The notes below the pieces were generated by a model that made no database searches, had not been told where the DNA came from, and saw only the letters and a program-made list of their open reading frames with translations. The position numbers and the translations under genes were made by a program. This document shows positions 6,685 through 13,434 of a DNA stretch of 13,434 bases, in pieces. Location of the stretch: positions 1-13,434 of the forward strand of contig DUSB01000055.1 of assembly GCA_012840625.1 (NCBI GenBank). The letters are read 5' to 3'. Position 1 is the stretch's first letter. The number at the start of each line of letters is the position of its first letter. Origin of the DNA: Syntrophomonadaceae bacterium (GTDB lineage: Bacteria; Bacillota; Syntrophomonadia; Syntrophomonadales; Syntrophomonadaceae).

Positions 6685-7729
6685 GTTTTTGATTGCGATT
6701 CTTTTTTCTTTGATCTGCCTGAGCGTTTATACACCTGTGGTTTATGCCCATAATGAGCTGCAAGGAGGACGCTATTTTACCTTGATTAATGAAAAAGATG
6801 AAGTGATTCATAGAACCGCGCACCAGGTCAGCACTGGCGACATTTATATTACTGCCGATAATGCAAGGTATAAAGTGGTCAAACTTGAGGGATTTCAGGC
6901 TTTTTGCGAATATGAGGGCAAGGAAAAGCTTTCACGTCCCTGGAATCGCAAAGGCATTCTGGGCTTTGATTTGTTCCGCCATGCCGTACCGGCTGCACAG
7001 AACAAAAAACAGCCTACCATCGCCATCTATCATACCCATAGTGACGAATCCTATGTACCATCAGATGGGAAGGAAAGCATCAGGGGAAATGGCGGCATCT
7101 ATGATGTAGGACAGACCCTGACAGTACAGCTGAAAAAAATGGGTTTTAATGTGGTACACAGTGATAACCGGCATGATCCTCACGATGTCAATGCCTACCA
7201 TCGTTCCCGCAAAACCGCGGTCAACCTTTTGCAAAAAGGACCGGATGCCATAATTGATGTACACCGTGATGCCGTTCCTGCTGATGTTTATAAGACTAAT
7301 CTTAAAGGAGAGGATGTAACCAAAGTTAAGCTGGTGCTGGGGCGGCAGAATCCCAATATGAAAAGCAATCTGGAATTTGCTAAAAGCCTTAAAGCAGCTA
7401 TGGATAAACAGACTCCTGGTCTTTCAAATGGAATCTATATTGGTAAAGGTGATTATAACCAGGATCTAAGTCCAAGGTCGGTGCTGGTTGAAGTAGGAGC
7501 TCATACCAATAGTAAGGAAGAAGCACAAAAAGGGGTTGCTATGTTCGCACAGACCCTGCCCGAAGTTTTTGGAGTAAATACAGCAGCAGCCGGGACCAGG
7601 CAGGAACCGGCACGCAAACCCCTTGAACAAAACAACCAGCGTGCAGGAAGCATCCTTATAACTCTGCTCCTTGTGGCAGGTTTGGCCGGCGGTGCTTATT
7701 ATTTGATAAACAGGAATACGCTGAAATAA
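6677..7729 (+). CDS. spoIIP: SpoIIP-family peptidoglycan hydrolase (stage II sporulation protein P)
   Basis: SpoIIP, as part of the SpoIID-SpoIIM-SpoIIP machine, is a cell wall amidase/endopeptidase that thins septal peptidoglycan during engulfment. The 350-residue product has a signal peptide-like N terminus (1-24, with VYA before H25). The catalytic domain carries H119 and H121 in IYHTHSDESY, H196 in DVHRDAV, and E272 and H276 in VEVGAHTNS, as expected for zinc-dependent members of the family. Unusually, it ends with a hydrophobic helix (about 325-344) and a basic tail, so it may be anchored at its C terminus. The start is ATG 6677, preceded by AAGGAGG (6664-6670); an in-frame start at 6659 lacks such support. 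It lies between the DUF1614 and YIEGIA genes with almost no spacing. It may be a paralogue of the main SpoIIP rather than SpoIIP itself. Confidence 0.85.
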   Translation: MRKFLIAILFSLICLSVYTPVVYAHNELQGGRYFTLINEKDEVIHRTAHQVSTGDIYITADNARYKVVKLEGFQAFCEYEGKEKLSRPWNRKGILGFDLFRHAVPAAQNKKQPTIAIYHTHSDESYVPSDGKESIRGNGGIYDVGQTLTVQLKKMGFNVVHSDNRHDPHDVNAYHRSRKTAVNLLQKGPDAIIDVHRDAVPADVYKTNLKGEDVTKVKLVLGRQNPNMKSNLEFAKSLKAAMDKQTPGLSNGIYIGKGDYNQDLSPRSVLVEVGAHTNSKEEAQKGVAMFAQTLPEVFGVNTAAAGTRQEPARKPLEQNNQRAGSILITLLLVAGLAGGAYYLINRNTLK

Positions 7730-7730
7730 T

Positions 7731-8618
7731 ATGCAGGAATACGGTATAACAATATTATTCGGTTTGGTAGCCGGATTTGTTGCTCGCTGGTTGATGCTGC
7801 GTAATGACTATCGTCATTATCCTACCTATCCACATGGGCATGTAACTCATTTGGCTCTGGGTTTTATTGCTGCAGCACTGGGGGCGGTGGCAGTTCCTGC
7901 TATTGCCAAGCCCGATTACGTAGCAGTCACCTTTTTAACGCTGGCTGCCCAACAATTCAGGGATGTACGCAATATTGAGCGGGAAACACTAAACAAATTA
8001 GAGGAAACAAAACTGATTCCCCGTGGGACAGATTACATTGAAGGGATTGCCAGGGTGTTTGAGGCGCGCAATTATCTGTGCATTTTTACAGCCCTGCTAA
8101 GCTCAGGAGCCTATCATTTAATTAAATTTTGGGCTATTCCCGTTGCTTTCATGGCCATTTTCGCTTCTATGACTTTGATGCGCGGGATGGTTTTGGGGGA
8201 TGTAGTTGATATTGAAGAAGGCCATATCCATTTTCAGAAATCACTATTAATGGTTGATGATGTAGTGATAATGAACGTAGGTTTAGAATCGACCCGGGAG
8301 AAGATTATGGCCGAAGGTATGGGTTTAATTCTTCATCCTAAAGATGATAATGCTCGCTTAACCTTGCATGCACCTGGACAGCGCATGGCAATACTGCATG
8401 ATGTGGTTTCCATTCTTGGTACCAAGGTTGACATCGCAGAAACAGAATTAATGCCTATGATTCGCAAGCAGGTTGATAAGGGCTACTATGCTTTATTTAT
8501 TGTAGCCAATGAACCCGATATACAGTACCTGCGCCAGATTGTAGAAAAAGTGCCGGTACTGGAATCAGCTCAGGGAAGCACTTTATCTTCTTATCTGGGC
8601 AGAAAGGCGGCCGATTAA
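7731..8618 (+). CDS. YIEGIA family membrane protein
   Basis: The family-naming motif YIEGIA is present exactly at residues 102-107 of this 295-residue protein. The N-terminal half is membrane-embedded (hydrophobic segments about 5-22, 39-58, 113-128 and 131-150). The C-terminal half (about 151-295) looks soluble and mixed alpha/beta. The family is found in endospore formers (B. subtilis YphB is, to my recollection, a member), and its function is not established. The ATG at 7731 lies 1 nt after the SpoIIP-family stop (TAATATG) with no strong ribosome binding site, so translation probably depends on the upstream gene. The stop overlaps the next ATG by 1 nt (TAATG). The position next to a SpoIIP-type hydrolase suggests a role in the spore envelope, which is inference. 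Confidence 0.88.
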   Translation: MQEYGITILFGLVAGFVARWLMLRNDYRHYPTYPHGHVTHLALGFIAAALGAVAVPAIAKPDYVAVTFLTLAAQQFRDVRNIERETLNKLEETKLIPRGTDYIEGIARVFEARNYLCIFTALLSSGAYHLIKFWAIPVAFMAIFASMTLMRGMVLGDVVDIEEGHIHFQKSLLMVDDVVIMNVGLESTREKIMAEGMGLILHPKDDNARLTLHAPGQRMAILHDVVSILGTKVDIAETELMPMIRKQVDKGYYALFIVANEPDIQYLRQIVEKVPVLESAQGSTLSSYLGRKAAD

Positions 8619-8812
8619 TGGATACTGCACTACGAGAGATAATTCTGGCCATTGTAACCCTGTATCCCGACAAGGTGCGGGGGGGAGGCTGTCCAGTGTT
8701 TTGCGTCAGCAGTGTAGAAGAACAAAACAGGGTTAGCCTGCTACTGGCTCGTACCCTGGGAGGTTTGGTGCATGATTTGGAAAACGGGGTTTATTTTATA
8801 AGTAAACATTAG
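8618..8812 (+). CDS. Small capping complex subunit for YIEGIA
   Basis: This 64-residue soluble protein starts at ATG 8618, overlapping the YIEGIA stop by 1 nt. It contains GGGCPVF (22-28) and HDLENGV (52-58), near the end. Its size, ending and position directly after YIEGIA match the small family annotated as the 'capping complex subunit for YIEGIA', which I recall from database naming rather than from published biochemistry. The 1-nt overlap supports production in step with YIEGIA and hence physical partnership. Two cysteines (C25 and C29) are present in a turn-like region. No membrane segment is seen. Function is unknown. Confidence 0.8.
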   Translation: MDTALREIILAIVTLYPDKVRGGGCPVFCVSSVEEQNRVSLLLARTLGGLVHDLENGVYFISKH

Positions 8813-8855
8813 GTTCTGTGCGGACTTTGAACCAAAATAGGAGGATGGTGCTGGT

Positions 8856-9320
8856 ATGGTTATTATATATCATTGTTTTGGCGGTTCACATTCTTCAGTT
8901 ACGGCTGCTGCCATTCATCTGGGTATGTTGCGGAAAGACCGGATTCCTTCAGCACGGGAATTAAACGAGTTGCCCTATTATGATAAAACCAGCGAGGCTG
9001 ACTTTGGCACCATTCGCTATATGGGAAAAGATGAATGGGATAATGATGTTTATATTCTGGGGAAAAAAAGCATGGGGGATCGTTACAATGCCATTCTTAC
9101 CGGAGTAGCTGCGCTGCTAGGTCAATCCACAGCAATCCTGCCCGTTAATTGTATGAGCCACGTGAATTGGAGCATGAAAATCGGTGGTTTTATCTCCCGA
9201 AGGCTGCAGATAGAATTTCTGGGACGCCCTATCGTAATCTGGGGTACGCAAAAAGCTTTTTATCATCTGGTCAAGCTGGTAGAAGAAGTCCAGGCCTATC
9301 TTCGCCATGTAGCTGTATAA
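8856..9320 (+). CDS. DUF3189 family protein (first copy, with conserved motif)
   Basis: This 154-residue soluble protein begins MVIIYHCFGGSHSSV. The YHCFGGSHSS stretch (5-14) is the recognisable signature of DUF3189, and DEWDNDVYILG (59-69) is a second conserved block shared with the next gene. The glycine- and serine-rich N-terminal loop after a beta strand resembles a phosphate- or nucleotide-binding turn, but that is inference. AGGAGG (8839-8844) lies 11 nt before the ATG. The gene follows the YIEGIA capping gene by 43 nt and overlaps the second DUF3189 gene by 1 nt. No function is known; the neighbourhood ties it to sporulation. Confidence 0.82.
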   Translation: MVIIYHCFGGSHSSVTAAAIHLGMLRKDRIPSARELNELPYYDKTSEADFGTIRYMGKDEWDNDVYILGKKSMGDRYNAILTGVAALLGQSTAILPVNCMSHVNWSMKIGGFISRRLQIEFLGRPIVIWGTQKAFYHLVKLVEEVQAYLRHVAV

Positions 9321-9760
9321 TGTCCATGAATATTTTGTTTATTGGTACCCAGGGCGTCTATCATCCCTTGATTGCAGCTCAATGGTATCTGCATTCCATC
9401 ATCCCTTCCCAAATAAAAGACATTCCGTTTTTAGGCAGCCTATCCATAGAAGAACACGGTCAGCCCTTGCTGGTGGGTATTGATGAATGGGGTAATAAAG
9501 TCTATATTCTGGGAGTAGGCTATGATGTGACTATGGCAGAAAAATCAATACAGCAGCTGGCGGAAATCTTTCATCCGGCCGATGAATATCTGGCGGTACA
9601 AACCATTCGCACCCGGGGAGAATATTGGCTTTTTCTGCTGCATCGTCTGGCCCGTATCCCATTCCTGCTTGAGTTCTGTCAGCGTTTAGCAGTAGCTCTG
9701 CTGCAGTTGAATTTTGACTTTATATGCGGGCAGGTACAAAGATTTAAAAACAACTTTTAG
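9320..9760 (+). CDS. Divergent DUF3189 paralogue (second copy)
   Basis: This 146-residue protein starts at ATG 9320 (TAATG overlap with the preceding stop). A second ATG at 9326 is an alternative. An upstream in-frame extension to 9149 would lie wholly inside the first DUF3189 gene and is rejected. It shares DEWGNKVYILG (55-65) with its neighbour's DEWDNDVYILG and has similar length and layout. The N-terminal motif is replaced: FIGTQGVYHP (7-16) stands where the first copy has YHCFGGSHSS. The pair probably arose by duplication, and the second copy may be a non-catalytic or structural partner. Function is unknown. Confidence 0.75.
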   Translation: MSMNILFIGTQGVYHPLIAAQWYLHSIIPSQIKDIPFLGSLSIEEHGQPLLVGIDEWGNKVYILGVGYDVTMAEKSIQQLAEIFHPADEYLAVQTIRTRGEYWLFLLHRLARIPFLLEFCQRLAVALLQLNFDFICGQVQRFKNNF

Positions 9761-9792
9761 CAAGAGTGCGTTCTGGCTCTTTAACTTGCTAA
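9757..9792 (+). terminator. Hairpin after the second DUF3189 gene, possible weak terminator
   Basis: TTAGCAAG (9757-9764) and CTTGCTAA (9785-9792) are exact reverse complements. Inside them AAGAG (9762-9766) can pair with CTCTT (9777-9781). The structure starts at the stop codon. No clear T tract follows, so it may be an mRNA-end or processing hairpin rather than an efficient terminator. Confidence 0.35.
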
Positions 9793-9831
9793 TAGCCCGG
9801 TTTTGATAGATAATGGATAAATGAATTAAAT
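9786..9831 (+). promoter_or_regulatory. Candidate sigma-A promoters upstream of der
   Basis: TTGATA (9803-9808) is followed after 17 bp by TTAAAT (9826-9831). An overlapping alternative is TTGCTA (9786-9791), 17 bp, then GATAAT (9809-9814). Both have ideal spacing. Either would give der-plsY-gpsA its own housekeeping promoter, separate from the sporulation-linked genes. Confidence 0.4.
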
Positions 9832-9860
9832 GATTGAATGGCTTGTTGGAGGAAAAATGT

Positions 9861-11186
9861 ATGTCCAAACCGGTAGTTGCGATCGTAGGACGACCTAACG
9901 TCGGTAAATCTACCCTTTTTAATCGCCTGGTTGGCCAGCGAAAAGCTATTGTTGAAGATATTCCCGGCATTACCCGTGACCGCCTGTACGATGAAACAGA
10001 TTGGTCTGGAAGGGATTTTATCATCATTGATACCGGAGGCATTCGTTTTGATGAGGGCGAATTGTTTAGTCGTGAAGTTAAGCTGCAGGCTGAACTGGCC
10101 ATCGAAGAAGCGGATGTCATTATTTTTGTGCTTGACACCAGGGAAGGAATTACCGCGGAAGATGAGCAGGTTGCCAATATGCTGCGTAAAAGCAAAAAGC
10201 CTATTGTGCTTGCTGCTAACAAGGTGGAGCAGTTTACCGAACAGGCCGATCATTTTGAATTTTATCGTCTGGGGCTGGGGGAACCCATTCCGGTATCAGC
10301 CATGCATGGTATGAATACCGATGAACTGCTGGATGCTGTCATCGCTCATTTTAAAGATCCCCGGGAATACGAAGAAGACCCAGATGCAGTAAAAATCGCT
10401 ATTGTAGGCAGACCTAATGTTGGTAAATCATCATTGGTCAATGCCTTCTTGGGTCAGGAGCGGGTTATTGTTAGTGATATACCGGGTACCACCCGGGATA
10501 GCATTGATACCCCTTTTGAGTATGAAGGGCAAAAATACATATTAATTGATACAGCAGGAATTCGGCGCAAAGCCAAAATAAAAGAAAGCATCGAAAAATA
10601 CAGTGTGATTCGTTCCTTACGCAGCATTGACCGTGCGGATGTGGTACTGATCATGCTGGATGCTACTACAGGAATTACCGAACAGGATAAAAGGATTGCC
10701 GGCTATGTTCATGAGCAGGGAAAAGCCAATATAATTGTAGTGAATAAATGGGATGTAGTGGAAAAAGATGGTCATACCATGCATCAATTTGATCATGCCA
10801 TTCGTCAGGAATTAATGTTTTTAGCTTACAGCCCCATTTTATATATTTCTGCACTGACGAAAAAAAGGATTTACAAAGTCCTGGAAATGGTTGACTTTGT
10901 TAATGAGCAGCATTATCGTCGTGTACCAACATCTGAACTCAACAAAGTTATCAATGAAGCCATGCTGCTCAATCCTCTTCCGGGGGGAGGAAAAAAACGC
11001 ATCAAAATATATTATAGTACTCAGGTGCGCACCGCACCCCCTACCTTTGTCTTTTTTAGTAATGAACCAGAAGGAGTGCATTTCTCTTATTTGCGCTACT
11101 TGGAAAACGTTTTACGGGAGAATTTTGGTTTTGAAGGGACACCTATTCATTTATTAGTGCGCAAGCGTAACAGTAATGCTGATTAA
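9861..11186 (+). CDS. der: Ribosome biogenesis GTPase Der (EngA)
   Basis: Der is an essential GTPase with two G domains that assists 50S subunit assembly. The 441-residue length is normal. G domain 1 has GRPNVGKS (10-17), DTGG (57-60) and NKVE (120-123). G domain 2 has GRPNVGKS (183-190), DTAG (230-233) and NKWD (295-298). A KH-like RNA-binding domain (about 355-437) follows. ATG 9861 is chosen because TTGGAGGA (9845-9852) precedes it and the protein then begins MSKPVVAIVG, as is usual; an in-frame ATG at 9834 would add nine residues and lie upstream of the ribosome binding site. plsY follows after 25 nt. The order der-plsY-gpsA-spoIVA is common in Firmicutes. Confidence 0.97.
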   Translation: MSKPVVAIVGRPNVGKSTLFNRLVGQRKAIVEDIPGITRDRLYDETDWSGRDFIIIDTGGIRFDEGELFSREVKLQAELAIEEADVIIFVLDTREGITAEDEQVANMLRKSKKPIVLAANKVEQFTEQADHFEFYRLGLGEPIPVSAMHGMNTDELLDAVIAHFKDPREYEEDPDAVKIAIVGRPNVGKSSLVNAFLGQERVIVSDIPGTTRDSIDTPFEYEGQKYILIDTAGIRRKAKIKESIEKYSVIRSLRSIDRADVVLIMLDATTGITEQDKRIAGYVHEQGKANIIVVNKWDVVEKDGHTMHQFDHAIRQELMFLAYSPILYISALTKKRIYKVLEMVDFVNEQHYRRVPTSELNKVINEAMLLNPLPGGGKKRIKIYYSTQVRTAPPTFVFFSNEPEGVHFSYLRYLENVLRENFGFEGTPIHLLVRKRNSNAD

Positions 11187-11211
11187 AGTAAGCTAGTGGA
11201 GGGGAGAGTCC

Positions 11212-11808
11212 ATGCAATGGGTTGGAATGTTAATGTTATGTTATTTTATTGGAGCCATACCTTTTGCCTATCTGATCAGTAAAAGGATGGGGGGAGCCGA
11301 TATCCGTTTGCAGGGTAGCGGTAATGTAGGAGCCACCAATGTTTTACGCGTCATGGGACCAACCGCAGCCGCGCTGGCTCTGACGGGTGACCTGGGCAAA
11401 GGCATTGTTGCTGCCTGGTTGGGCTTAACCGTTGGAGGACCTGCTATGGCAGCTGCCTGTGCAGTTGCTGCGGTTTTAGGGCACTGCTACACTATTTTTC
11501 TAGATTTTAAAGGTGGTAAAGGCGTAGCAGCTTCGGGCGGAATCGCCTTCTTTTTGATGCCCAAAGTGGGTCTTTTGCTGCTGGGGATCTTTCTCCTGGT
11601 GCTTGCTTTTACTCGCTATGTTTCCCTGGCCTCTATCACTGTGGCGGCTATTTTTCCCCTGGCGGTTTTAGCCATGCAACAGGAAATGAGCTATTTTTGG
11701 ATGAGTCTTGCCCTGGCTGCTGTGGTGATATATGGTCATCAGGATAATATTAAACGCTTGCGTGCAGGAGTCGAACCACGTTTAACTGATCGCAAAAAGA
11801 GTTATTAA
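11212..11808 (+). CDS. plsY: Acyl-phosphate:glycerol-3-phosphate acyltransferase PlsY
   Basis: PlsY moves an acyl chain from acyl-phosphate (made by PlsX) to glycerol-3-phosphate, giving lysophosphatidic acid, the substrate of PlsC. The 198-residue integral membrane protein has GSGNVGATN (35-43), GGKGVA (101-106) and HQDNIKRL (176-183), the three conserved loops of the family, between several hydrophobic helices. The ATG follows GGAGGGG (11198-11204). It is immediately followed by gpsA, which supplies its glycerol-3-phosphate. Length and motifs are complete. Confidence 0.96.
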   Translation: MQWVGMLMLCYFIGAIPFAYLISKRMGGADIRLQGSGNVGATNVLRVMGPTAAALALTGDLGKGIVAAWLGLTVGGPAMAAACAVAAVLGHCYTIFLDFKGGKGVAASGGIAFFLMPKVGLLLLGIFLLVLAFTRYVSLASITVAAIFPLAVLAMQQEMSYFWMSLALAAVVIYGHQDNIKRLRAGVEPRLTDRKKSY

Positions 11809-11832
11809 TTGTCTTGCGGAGGCGAAGCAGAA

Positions 11833-12864
11833 ATGAACAAAGTAGCCGTTTTAGGGGCCGGTAGCTGGGGGACAGCACTGGCTATTTCTTTATCCAAGAA
11901 CATAAACCATATCAACCTTTGGGGTCGGCCTGAGGATGACATAGAATCAATGCAAAAAAGCAGGGAGAATAAAAACTATCTGCCGGGCGTTACCATCCCG
12001 CCGCAGGTTAAACCTACCACTGATCTGGCCCAGGCGGTGGAAGGTGCTACGATGGTTGTCCTATCGGTCCCGGCCCAGCCAATGCGGAGTGTACTGGGGC
12101 AGTTAAAGCCTTATCTAAAGCCTGATATGTATTTGGTAAACACAGCCAAAGGATTGGAAATATCATCAGGGATGCGTTTAAGCAGGGTGGTAGAAGAGGT
12201 TCTGGGGCCCGAAATTCGAGCTCAATATGCAGTTTTATCCGGACCCTCTCATGCAGAAGAGGTGGCGCGGGAGGTTCCTACTGCTATTACAGCCGCTGCC
12301 TATAATAGTAAAACCGCCTTTGCGGTACAGGATTATTTCATGTCAGAATCCTTACGTGTATACACCAACCCTGACGTTGCCGGGGTTGAATTGGGGGGAG
12401 CCCTGAAAAACATCATCGCCCTGGCTACCGGTATTGTAATAGCTTTAGGTTATGGAGATAATACGGTAGCGGCGTTAATGACCAGGGGGTTAGCAGAGAT
12501 GACCCGCATCGGTGTAAAGATGGGAGGTAATGAGAGAACCTTTTCCGGGCTGAGTGGAATGGGTGATCTGATTGTAACCTGCGGCAGCCGCTATTCCAGA
12601 AATCGACGTGCCGGCGAACTGATTGGTCAGGGTAAGAGCCTGGAGGAAACCCTGGATTCTATAGGTATGGTGGTGGAAGGTGCCCATACCACCAGAGTCG
12701 TTTATAATCAGGCTTCCCGGCTGGGAGTTGAGATGCCGATTACCAATGGCTGCTATAAAATCCTTTATAAAGGTTATGATGCCAGAGGCGAGGTATCTCA
12801 GCTCATGAATCGACGCCGTAAACATGAAATTGAAGAAAACGTTATGGACTTATTTGAATGGTAA
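11833..12864 (+). CDS. gpsA: NAD(P)-dependent glycerol-3-phosphate dehydrogenase
   Basis: GpsA reduces dihydroxyacetone phosphate to sn-glycerol-3-phosphate, the backbone for phospholipids. The 343-residue protein begins with the Rossmann dinucleotide-binding motif GAGSWGTA (8-15). It contains NTAKG (103-107) with a conserved lysine, SGPSHAEEV (136-144), the catalytic lysine K192 in GGALKN, and SGMGDLIVTC (251-260). ATG 11833 is preferred to the in-frame TTG at 11809, because GGAGG (11818-11822) lies between them and the Rossmann strand then starts at the second residue. The gap after plsY is 24 nt, so the two are cotranscribed and act in consecutive steps. A strong terminator follows. Confidence 0.96.
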   Translation: MNKVAVLGAGSWGTALAISLSKNINHINLWGRPEDDIESMQKSRENKNYLPGVTIPPQVKPTTDLAQAVEGATMVVLSVPAQPMRSVLGQLKPYLKPDMYLVNTAKGLEISSGMRLSRVVEEVLGPEIRAQYAVLSGPSHAEEVAREVPTAITAAAYNSKTAFAVQDYFMSESLRVYTNPDVAGVELGGALKNIIALATGIVIALGYGDNTVAALMTRGLAEMTRIGVKMGGNERTFSGLSGMGDLIVTCGSRYSRNRRAGELIGQGKSLEETLDSIGMVVEGAHTTRVVYNQASRLGVEMPITNGCYKILYKGYDARGEVSQLMNRRRKHEIEENVMDLFEW

Positions 12865-12892
12865 TAAAGCTTATATAGAAATGAATTTATGG

Positions 12893-12923
12893 AAAAAAGT
12901 GTGGTAAAAATCACACTTTTTTT
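12893..12923. terminator. Intrinsic, probably bidirectional terminator after gpsA
   Basis: GTGTG (12899-12903) pairs with CACAC (12912-12916), extended by six A-T pairs (A 12893-12898 with T 12917-12922), around a loop of about 8 nt. Seven T end the structure on the + strand. The A run on the left would serve the same role on the - strand. Confidence 0.85.
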
Positions 12924-12932
12924 CTTTTCTGG

Positions 12933-12961
12933 TTATATTAACGTCGACGGTTAAATATATT
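12933..12961 (+). promoter_or_regulatory. Weak candidate sigma-E promoter of spoIVA
   Basis: TTATATT (12933-12939) is followed after 14 bp by AATATATT (12954-12961), which matches the sigma-E -10 consensus CATACAnT at 5 of 7 defined positions. The spacing is right for sigma-E, which drives spoIVA in B. subtilis. An extended sigma-A -10 (TGTTATAAG, 12967-12975) lacking a good -35 is an alternative. The rest of the gap from 12976 to 13060 contains only purine-rich ribosome-binding-like runs. Confidence 0.3.
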
Positions 12962-13060
12962 TGTACTGTTATAAGCACGACAACGTGAATGACAGGGGTA
13001 TCCTTATTGCGGAGGGAGGGTGCCTTGTAAAGTCTGTATCCGAGGGAGGGAAAAAGAGCA

Positions 13061-13434
13061 GTGGATGGAAATCATATTTTAAGTGATATCGCTGAAAGAA
13101 CAGGTGGCGATATTTATCTGGGACTCGTAGGTCCCGTTCGGACGGGCAAATCAACTTTCATCAAGCGTTTTATGGAACTCATGGTTCTTCCCAATATTGA
13201 TGACGTTTATGAAAAGGAACGTGCCATTGACGAGCTCCCACAAAGCGGCGCCGGAAAGACAATCACTACTACAGAACCCAAGTTCGTACCCAACGAGGCG
13301 ATAGAAATCGTTACCAGGAGCGGAATATCCCTGAAAGTAAGATTGGTTGATTGTGTGGGATATGCGGTGGAGGGCGCTCTGGGTTACGAAGAAGAGGATG
13401 AACCTCGTATGGTAAGAACTCCCTGGTTTGACTA
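13061..13434 (+). CDS. spoIVA: Stage IV sporulation protein A, N-terminal part (cut by window end)
   Basis: SpoIVA is the ATPase that polymerises on the forespore surface as the base of the spore coat. The visible 124 codons read VDGNHILSDIAERTGGDIYL, then the Walker A-type loop GPVRTGKST (residues 28-36) and FIKRFMELMVLPNI, as in the family. Further on are SGAGKTITTTEPKF and VRLVDCVGYAVEGA, a Walker B-like strand. GTG 13061 is the start, with GAGGGAGGG (13042-13050) 10 nt upstream; no ATG lies in frame before the conserved region. The gene runs off the right edge with no stop, so its C-terminal part is not seen. It stands alone after the gpsA terminator. Confidence 0.95.
   Translation, partial: MDGNHILSDIAERTGGDIYLGLVGPVRTGKSTFIKRFMELMVLPNIDDVYEKERAIDELPQSGAGKTITTTEPKFVPNEAIEIVTRSGISLKVRLVDCVGYAVEGALGYEEEDEPRMVRTPWFD

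Noticed and set aside
9689..10253. Longer reverse-strand frames of 154-178 codons across the DUF3189-der junction
   Set aside because: They cover the start of der, a certain gene. Their translations are low-complexity and Ser/Arg-rich or lack any domain, and no promoter or ribosome binding site supports them.
11809..11832. TTG start for gpsA at 11809
   Set aside because: The ribosome binding site GGAGG lies downstream of that TTG and points to ATG 11833, which also gives the normal GpsA N terminus.
13020..13082. 20-codon GTG ORF overlapping the spoIVA start
   Set aside because: Its GTG directly abuts the purine run with no room for ribosome binding spacing, and it has no ATG start or recognisable content.

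Overview
The window is a gene-dense stretch with every convincing gene on the + strand. It reads as the chromosome of an anaerobic, endospore-forming (or formerly spore-forming) Firmicute of class Clostridia. The evidence is sporulation genes (spoIIP-type, YIEGIA module, spoIVA), strong AGGAGG ribosome binding sites with occasional GTG starts, the order cmk-plsC-ispH/rpsA, and a fused IspH-ribosomal protein S1, which is known from clostridia. The genes look most like Syntrophomonas/Syntrophomonadaceae, but that assignment is inference from memory, not a search. No phage, CRISPR, rRNA or tRNA was seen.

Region 1 (1-3960), core housekeeping. It holds the tail of an unidentified small membrane protein, then cytidylate kinase (cmk), lysophosphatidic acid acyltransferase (plsC), the IspH-S1 fusion and a small FmdB-type zinc ribbon protein, closed by a hairpin terminator. 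The two domains of the fusion are joined by a linker made of seven 24-bp tandem repeats. A 14-codon leader ORF with a good ribosome binding site overlaps the ispH start.

Region 2 (3961-5830). A MobA-like nucleotidyltransferase overlaps by 4 nt a type 2 isopentenyl diphosphate isomerase (fni). Fni acts directly after IspH in isoprenoid synthesis. The following gap carries a nearly perfect 30-bp inverted repeat of the clostridial REP type (TGAGACA...TGTCTCA) and then a strong intrinsic terminator.

Region 3 (5831-9792), a tightly packed sporulation-linked module. It contains a DUF1614 membrane protein, a SpoIIP-family peptidoglycan hydrolase, the YIEGIA membrane protein, its small 'capping complex' partner, and two divergent DUF3189 paralogues. 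Overlaps of 8, 1 and 1 nt and a 1-nt gap indicate cotranscription. The biochemical role of most of these proteins is not established, which makes this the most interesting part of the window.

Region 4 (9793-13434). The ribosome-assembly GTPase der is followed by plsY and gpsA, a strong terminator, and the first 124 codons of spoIVA, the spore-coat scaffold ATPase, cut by the window end. With plsC in region 1, gpsA and plsY give three of the four steps from dihydroxyacetone phosphate to phosphatidic acid; only plsX is absent.
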